11,508 bases of DNA, from positions 1-11,508 of the forward strand of contig JAHIRA010000060.1 of the NCBI GenBank assembly GCA_018818905.1, in the 5' to 3' direction. Under the pieces are notes generated by a model that saw nothing but the letters and a program-made list of their open reading frames with translations, was not told the DNA's origin and searched no databases. The translations under genes and the position numbers were made by a program. Origin of the DNA: Patescibacteria group bacterium (lineage in GTDB: Bacteria; Patescibacteriota; JABMPQ01; JAHIRA01). Shown in pieces: positions 7,474 through 11,508 of the stretch (the stretch's first letter is position 1; the number at the start of each line of letters is the position of its first letter).

Positions 7474-7490
7474 TCCATATCTTATCCCGA

Positions 7491-7519
7491 TTGACACTCT
7501 CCAAGAATTGAGCTACGAT
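7491..7519 (+). promoter_or_regulatory. sigma70-type promoter of the DHH-like gene
   Basis: -35 TTGACA (7491-7496), 17-base spacer, -10 TACGAT (7514-7519). The predicted transcript start near 7526 gives a leader of about 31 bases. It is divergent from the clpC promoter. Confidence 0.7.
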
Positions 7520-7556
7520 TTATCGATATCCTTAATAATCAAAAATCTCAAACACA

Positions 7557-8702
7557 ATGGAACCTGATAACAGACAGCACGCAGCCAAGGAGTTGATTGA
7601 GAAGAGCCAAAAAATACTTTTGGTCACCAAAGAACACCCTAGTGATGATTCGGTGGGCAGTCTTTTGGCCATGGGGTTGGTTTTGGAAAAGTTGGGCAAA
7701 GAAATTGATTTAGTCACACATGGGCCGGTGGCTTCAAATCTAGCTTTTCTCTCGAAGCACGAAAGTATTTCTCAAAACATTGAGACGGCCGAAAACCTGG
7801 TGATCTCACTAGATATTTCCAAAACCAAAGTGTCACAGTTTAGTTATGATTTTGATAATGATGGTCACAAACTCAATATCTTCATTACTCCGGAGGACGG
7901 TAAGTATGACCCCAGCCATATCTCGACTGTTAATCAAGGTTCAGTTTATGATCTTATTTTCATTATCGATTCCCTGACCTTGGAAGCCCTAGGACCACTT
8001 TATGAAAATAACAAAAAAGTTTTCTTTGAAACCCCAATTATCAATATTGGAGCCTTTAGAGAAGCTCGTGGTTTTGGCGAAGTCAATCTCATTTCTGAAA
8101 AAGCTGCTTCTACAGCCGAGGTTGTTTTTGGCTTGATTGAGTTTTTGGGCGAAGAATATCTAGACAAAAATGTGGCCACTGGCCTTCTCTCGGGCATTAT
8201 CAGTAAAACCAGAAGCTTTCAAAGTCAGGTAACGACTCCACAGGTTTTTAATGTGGCAGCGAGCTTAGTTTCGGCTGGAGCTGATCAGCAAAAAATTGTC
8301 CAGAATTTATTTAAGAATAAGTCTCTGAATCTTCTCAAGTTGTGGGGACGAGCCTTGTCACGGGTTGAATACAATCCCGAGAGCAAGATTGTGGTTACTA
8401 GAATTTCTAAAGATGATTTTTCTCTCACCTCAACCAAGCCTAGTGACCTTAGAGGTTTAGAAGAAGAATTGTTGGCAACAGTTGGTGAGGCTAAGTATAT
8501 TGTTATTCTTCATGAGGTTGAAGGTGGCGTGAGAGGTTCAATTACGGTTGAAGATCAAGACATACTCGCCGCGTTGGCAACTTCTTTTGAGGGGACAAAA
8601 ACCGAACATGCTTTTGATATCAATACAGTCGAAGCCACTTTGGAAGAGTTGACGCTTAAGATTATCAGGAGAATTAAGGAGATCTCTGGAGATCAAACCT
8701 AG
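7557..8702 (+). CDS. DHH/NrnA-like protein with degenerate catalytic motifs (probable pseudoenzyme)
   Basis: 381 residues, soluble. The overall pattern matches NrnA-type DHH phosphoesterases (oligoribonuclease/pAp phosphatase): N-terminal HPSDDSVGS (27-35) for the usual RPDGDAxGS, IIDS (136-139) for the motif II strand, an AASTAEVV segment (183-190), and a GLLSGIISKTRSF stretch (209-221) for the family's 'tGIitDTgsF'. The metal ligands are largely lost. DGD is SDD, the signature DHH after the 'inI' strand is GAF (165-167), the Asp of 'DTG' is Lys, and the C-terminal DHHA1 'GGHxxAAG' loop is absent. Asp31 and Asp138 may remain. The frame is intact with normal codon use, so this is a maintained gene and not a decayed one. 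A binding, scaffold or regulatory role is inferred. The ATG at 7557 fits the promoter; no SD. Stop is TAG; no terminator is seen before the gdhA promoter. Confidence 0.8.
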   Translation: MEPDNRQHAAKELIEKSQKILLVTKEHPSDDSVGSLLAMGLVLEKLGKEIDLVTHGPVASNLAFLSKHESISQNIETAENLVISLDISKTKVSQFSYDFDNDGHKLNIFITPEDGKYDPSHISTVNQGSVYDLIFIIDSLTLEALGPLYENNKKVFFETPIINIGAFREARGFGEVNLISEKAASTAEVVFGLIEFLGEEYLDKNVATGLLSGIISKTRSFQSQVTTPQVFNVAASLVSAGADQQKIVQNLFKNKSLNLLKLWGRALSRVEYNPESKIVVTRISKDDFSLTSTKPSDLRGLEEELLATVGEAKYIVILHEVEGGVRGSITVEDQDILAALATSFEGTKTEHAFDINTVEATLEELTLKIIRRIKEISGDQT

Positions 8703-8705
8703 GAC

Positions 8706-8734
8706 TTGTATTTCTTTTTAAATAGATCTACAAT
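8706..8734 (+). promoter_or_regulatory. sigma70-type promoter of glutamate dehydrogenase
   Basis: -35 TTGTAT (8706-8711), 17-base spacer, -10 TACAAT (8729-8734), beginning 3 bases after the DHH-like stop codon. The predicted start near 8741 leaves a leader of about 89 bases before the ATG at 8830. That leader contains a 12-bp palindrome (AAAAACGTTTTT, 8748-8759). Confidence 0.6.
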
Positions 8735-8829
8735 AGCTCTAATGATTAAAAACGTTTTTGGACAAAATGCGTTTTTATTATGGGCCGAGTCTGCAAATTG
8801 TTAACAAAATTAATTGTAAAAGAAAAAAA

Positions 8830-10065
8830 ATGGCGCAAAATCCATTTGAGAATGCTCTTTCTCAGCTTGATCATGTGTCTGAAGTTATGAATCTTGAGGA
8901 AGATATTAAGGAAATTCTTTCCAAGCCTCAAAGAATGGTTTCGATGACTATTCCTGTGAAAATGGATTCCGGAGAAATCAAACTTTTTGACGGTTTTCGT
9001 GTCCAGTACAACAATTATCGTGGTCCCTACAAAGGTGGTATTCGTTATCACCATCATGTTGATCTAGACGAAGTCAAGGCCCTGGCTTTCTGGATGGCTT
9101 TGAAATGTGCGGTGGTTGATATCCCTATGGGTGGTGGTAAAGGCGGAGTAATTGTGGATGTCAAAGAATTGTCTAAAGGAGAACTCGAAAGACTAACCCG
9201 TGGTTATGCCAAGATGGCTTTTGACATCGTAGGTCCGGTGATTGATGTGCCGGCTCCTGATGTCAACACAACTCCAGAAATTATGGAGTGGTTCTCCGAT
9301 GAGTACAACAAAATACTTGGCAAAGAGACGCCAGCCGTTATCACCGGTAAACCAATTGAAAAAGGTGGTTCTGAAGGCCGTGATAAAGCGACAGCTCAGG
9401 GCGGTTTTTATGTTCTAGAAGAGGCAGTTAAAGAATATAATCTTGAACCAGGAGCTTCAATGGTCATTCAGGGCTTTGGTAACGCCGGAGCTCATATGGC
9501 TAGAATTTCTGATGCGGCTGGTTATAAAGTGATTGCTGTTTCTGATGCTGAAGGAGCTCTCTATAATCCTGAGGGACTTGATATTGAAACTCTTTTTGAA
9601 AAAAGTCCCGGTGGGGTGATTGATAGAAATGCGGTTAAGGCCGAAGAAATTAGTAATGCAGAACTTTTGGAACTGGAATGCGATATTTTAATCCCGGCAG
9701 CGATAGAAAACCAGATCACAGAGGCCAATGCTGACAAGATTGGCGCCAAGGTAGTTCTTGAGCTTGCCAATGGTCCTACAACTCCAGAAGCCGACAAAGT
9801 TTTGTTTGGCAAAAACATTCCAGTGATCCCAGATATTCTGGCCAATGCTGGCGGAGTAACCGTGAGCTACTTTGAGTGGAAACAGAACATGGAGAACGAA
9901 AAATGGAGTCTGGCCGAAGTTGATGAGAAATTGTCCAAAATCATGAAGGGTTCTTTTGTTGAGGTGCTTGAAAGAGCCAAAAAATACGGAGTCGATCTTA
10001 GAACTGGGGCTGATGTCTTGGCTATTGAAAGAATTAGAGAAGCCGCCAAAGAAGTTCTTAAATAA
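8830..10065 (+). CDS. gdhA: glutamate dehydrogenase (Glu/Leu/Phe/Val dehydrogenase family)
   Basis: 411 residues, the usual length of the hexameric enzyme that interconverts glutamate with 2-oxoglutarate and ammonia in the cytoplasm. The N-terminal substrate domain has GPYKGGIRYH (65-74), a conserved Lys92, the catalytic Lys104 in GGGKGG (101-106) and APDVNT (142-147) with the catalytic Asp144. The Rossmann domain has GFGNAG (215-220), then VSDAEG with Asp239 at the end of the second strand, which favours NAD over NADP, though cofactor use cannot be fixed by eye. NAGGVTVSYFEW near the C-terminus is a family signature. The frame is open back to a TTG at 8758, but that extension (Cys, Tyr, Lys and Asn residues) has no family counterpart. 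MAQNPFENAL at 8830 is a typical start, so it was chosen. No SD precedes it. The gene ends in TAA, with a terminator 17 bases on. With the monocistronic layout this links carbon and nitrogen pools. Leucine or phenylalanine as substrate is less likely but not excluded. Confidence 0.96.
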   Translation: MAQNPFENALSQLDHVSEVMNLEEDIKEILSKPQRMVSMTIPVKMDSGEIKLFDGFRVQYNNYRGPYKGGIRYHHHVDLDEVKALAFWMALKCAVVDIPMGGGKGGVIVDVKELSKGELERLTRGYAKMAFDIVGPVIDVPAPDVNTTPEIMEWFSDEYNKILGKETPAVITGKPIEKGGSEGRDKATAQGGFYVLEEAVKEYNLEPGASMVIQGFGNAGAHMARISDAAGYKVIAVSDAEGALYNPEGLDIETLFEKSPGGVIDRNAVKAEEISNAELLELECDILIPAAIENQITEANADKIGAKVVLELANGPTTPEADKVLFGKNIPVIPDILANAGGVTVSYFEWKQNMENEKWSLAEVDEKLSKIMKGSFVEVLERAKKYGVDLRTGADVLAIERIREAAKEVLK

Positions 10066-10082
10066 TAACGACACAACTCTAT

Positions 10083-10114
10083 ATAAAAGCGCCTCTGATC
10101 AGAGGCGCTTTTAT
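10083..10114 (+). terminator. intrinsic terminator after gdhA
   Basis: A 32-bp perfect palindrome with a GC-rich stem (AAAAGCGCCTC and its complement) around the central TGATCA, ending in TTTTAT. It lies 17 bases after the gdhA stop and works in principle in both directions. It separates gdhA from the pilus ATPase gene. Confidence 0.9.
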
Positions 10115-10144
10115 GATGGTTGTCATTCTATTTTCTGGTATTTT

Positions 10145-10153
10145 TGCTATAAT
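10145..10153 (+). promoter_or_regulatory. extended -10 promoter of the PilB-like gene
   Basis: TGC directly before a consensus TATAAT (10148-10153). At 17-base spacing the -35 position (10125-10130, ATTCTA) is poor, which fits an extended -10 promoter. The predicted transcript start near 10160 leaves a leader of about 22 bases before the ATG at 10182. Confidence 0.65.
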
Positions 10154-10181
10154 AAAGAAAATCTTTGAATTATTTTATATT

Positions 10182-11096
10182 ATGCCCAACGCCAATAATA
10201 ATGATACCGCTGATCGAGAAGAGAAACTGCAGAAGAAAATTTCTCAGATAGATAGGCGCGAAAAAGAACAAGAAGCCATGCGGATTGCCGCTTCAGTAGA
10301 GCTTCCCTATATCAATCTTGAGAAAGTGCCAGTCGAAAGAAAGGCCGTGGCTTTGATTCCAGAGAAGATAGCCCTAGAAACTGGGGCGGTGGCTTTTGCC
10401 CGCATAGACAAGGATGATAGCAAAATTGCCAAAGTGGGTCTTTTTGTGCCGGAAGATGAGTCCGTCATAGAGATAATTGAAGAAAGCTTGGACAAAAATG
10501 ATTATAAGCCGGATTATTATGTTATTTCAGAAAACAGCCTCAGAAAGTGTCTTGATGTCTATGCAACGATTATCAAAGTTGAGGAAAAGAAAGAAAAGTT
10601 AGAAGTCAAAGAAGAAGAACTAGTTGAGGCTCAAGCGGAGATCAAAAATCTCTCAAATTTGGCTGATAAACTCGTCAAAGTCCCTGTTTCTGAAGTATTA
10701 GAAATTATTTTGGCTGGAGCTCTTATGGGAGAAGCCAGTGATATTCATCTGGAACCAGAAGAAGGTAACGTCAAGCTGAGATATAGAATTGATGGAGTGT
10801 TGGCCGATATGGCGACTATTAGTAAAGAAGCCTATAAGAAAGTTGTTTCCAGAATCAAGCTTGAAGCTGGACTGAAGCTTAATATCGTTGATAAGCCCCA
10901 AGATGGTCGCTTTACTGTGGCTATGAAAGATAAAGAGGTAGATATTAGAACCTCTATCCTACCAACGGCCTACGGCGAAACCATTGTTCTGAGATTGTTG
11001 GGAGTTGGAGCCATTAGCCTGAAAATAGAAGACATTGGTATTAGAGATCAGGCCTTAGAGATTCTCAAAAAAGCCATCAAGAAGCCCAATGGATGA
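10182..11096 (+). CDS. pilB: PilB/GspE-type assembly ATPase, N-terminal part (frame broken)
   Basis: 304 residues to a TGA at 11094-11096. A charged N-terminal helix is followed by an MshEN/T2SSE-N-like domain (about 38-125), a Lys/Glu coiled coil (about 130-165) and the start of the secretion ATPase. That start has ASDIHLEP, a RYRIDG strand, a [11 protein letters not shown] segment and [19 protein letters not shown], all typical of PilB. PilB powers extension of type IV pili at the inner membrane. The frame stops at ...KKPNG, exactly one residue before the Walker A region expected in PilB, and the ATPase continues in the -1 frame from 11093. Either one base is missing (sequencing error or mutation) or the gene is truly split with an ATGA stop-start overlap. 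The frame is open upstream to an ATG at 10113, but that codon lies in the gdhA terminator and before the promoter, so MPNANNN at 10182 was chosen. No SD is seen. Confidence 0.85.
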   Translation: MPNANNNDTADREEKLQKKISQIDRREKEQEAMRIAASVELPYINLEKVPVERKAVALIPEKIALETGAVAFARIDKDDSKIAKVGLFVPEDESVIEIIEESLDKNDYKPDYYVISENSLRKCLDVYATIIKVEEKKEKLEVKEEELVEAQAEIKNLSNLADKLVKVPVSEVLEIILAGALMGEASDIHLEPEEGNVKLRYRIDGVLADMATISKEAYKKVVSRIKLEAGLKLNIVDKPQDGRFTVAMKDKEVDIRTSILPTAYGETIVLRLLGVGAISLKIEDIGIRDQALEILKKAIKKPNG

Positions 11097-11508
11097 TTCT
11101 GGTGACTGGGCCAACTGGAAGTGGTAAGACAACTACACTGTACGCATGTCTAAACGAAATCAAAACTTCTGAGAAGAAAATTATCACTCTAGAAAATCCT
11201 ATCGAATATCGCCTAGAAGGCATTTCTCAGACTCAGATCGATGCTAAGAAAGAATTAACTTTTGCGGCGGCGCTTAAATCAACCTTGCGTCAAGACCCAG
11301 ATGTTATTATGGTTGGTGAAATCAGAGACTTTGAGACAGCTGATATTGCGACTCAAGCGGCTTTAACTGGTCATATGGTTTTCTCTACGCTTCATACCAA
11401 TGATGCTTCGGGAGTGATTCCTCGTTTGGTTGATTTGGGTTTGAGACCTTTTACTATTGGCCCAGCGTTAACGGCAGCTATTGCTCAGCGCTTGGTTAGA
11501 AGACTGTG
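11093..11508 (+). CDS. pilB: PilB/GspE-type assembly ATPase, C-terminal part (cut by window end)
   Basis: An open frame of 138 codons from ATG 11093 to the window edge with no stop, in the -1 frame relative to the preceding part. It carries the catalytic core: Walker A GPTGSGKT (residues 6-13 from this ATG), an Asp-box equivalent LENPIEY (38-44, usually EDPVEY), Walker [13 protein letters not shown] and the His box [14 protein letters not shown]. The order and spacing are those of PilB/GspE. Joined to the preceding frame the sequence reads [18 protein letters not shown], the uninterrupted family consensus, so both pieces almost certainly derive from one gene. If translated separately it would rely on the overlapping ATGA for coupling, since no SD is present. 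The zinc-binding and C-terminal parts lie outside the window. Confidence 0.88.
   Translation, partial: MILVTGPTGSGKTTTLYACLNEIKTSEKKIITLENPIEYRLEGISQTQIDAKKELTFAAALKSTLRQDPDVIMVGEIRDFETADIATQAALTGHMVFSTLHTNDASGVIPRLVDLGLRPFTIGPALTAAIAQRLVRRL

Noticed and set aside
8758..8829. Longer glutamate dehydrogenase starting at TTG 8758
   Set aside because: The added 24 residues are not typical of the family and the region holds a leader palindrome. ATG 8830 gives the usual N-terminus.
10113..10181. Hydrophobic N-terminal extension of the PilB-like protein from ATG 10113
   Set aside because: That ATG lies inside the gdhA terminator and upstream of a consensus extended -10 box. The hydrophobic stretch is an accident of T-rich promoter DNA.
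11081..11096. Programmed -1 frameshift site in pilB
   Set aside because: No X-XXY-YYZ slippery heptamer precedes the shift point and no downstream stem-loop was noticed, so a missing base or a coupled restart is simpler.
11091..11110. UGA read as glycine (as in Gracilibacteria/SR1), removing the pilB stop
   Set aside because: Reading through the TGA in frame gives GGFWGLGQ and not the PilB sequence. The correct ATPase sequence lies in the -1 frame.
1..11508. CRISPR array, tRNA, rRNA, insertion sequence or attachment site
   Set aside because: No regularly spaced repeats, cloverleaf-like segments, transposase motifs or flanking target duplications were found by eye.

Overview
The window most resembles a member of the Candidate Phyla Radiation (Patescibacteria). 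This is inferred from gene content, not from a database search. The pointers are a VanW-domain surface protein, a ClpC ATPase with its own N-terminal zinc finger, a catalytically dead DHH-family protein, a type IV pilus-type assembly ATPase, moderately AT-rich DNA, and near-absence of Shine-Dalgarno (SD) sequences. All clear stop codons are TAA or TAG. The genes read well in the standard code.

Layout. Minus strand, read right to left: clpC (4648-7338), a Cys-rich lipoprotein (3280-4491), a stomatin-like SPFH protein (2270-3133), then a two-gene operon of a DUF3006-like small protein (1824-2132) and a VanW protein (22-1821). Plus strand: a degenerate DHH-family protein (7557-8702), glutamate dehydrogenase (8830-10065), and a PilB/GspE-type ATPase that starts at 10182 and runs off the right edge. 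The ATPase reading frame is broken by one base at 11093-11096. clpC and the DHH-like gene diverge from 7339-7556.

Regulation. Good sigma70-type promoters can be read before nearly every gene. clpC has a perfect CIRCE operator directly after its -10 box, so it is almost certainly under HrcA heat-shock repression. Three intrinsic terminators are visible: after the SPFH gene, after the lipoprotein gene and after gdhA. A hairpin-forming inverted repeat sits between the divergent clpC and DHH-like promoters. No gap between genes exceeds 300 bases.

Most genes look like separate transcription units: protein quality control (ClpC), envelope (VanW, SPFH, lipoprotein), nitrogen metabolism (glutamate dehydrogenase) and surface pili (PilB). 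The points most worth a second look are the Cys-rich lipoprotein, which looks foreign and has the only clear SD; the loss of every metal-binding signature in the DHH-like protein; the McsA-like zinc finger fused to ClpC; and the one-base break in pilB exactly before its Walker A motif. No complete novel multi-gene system is evident.
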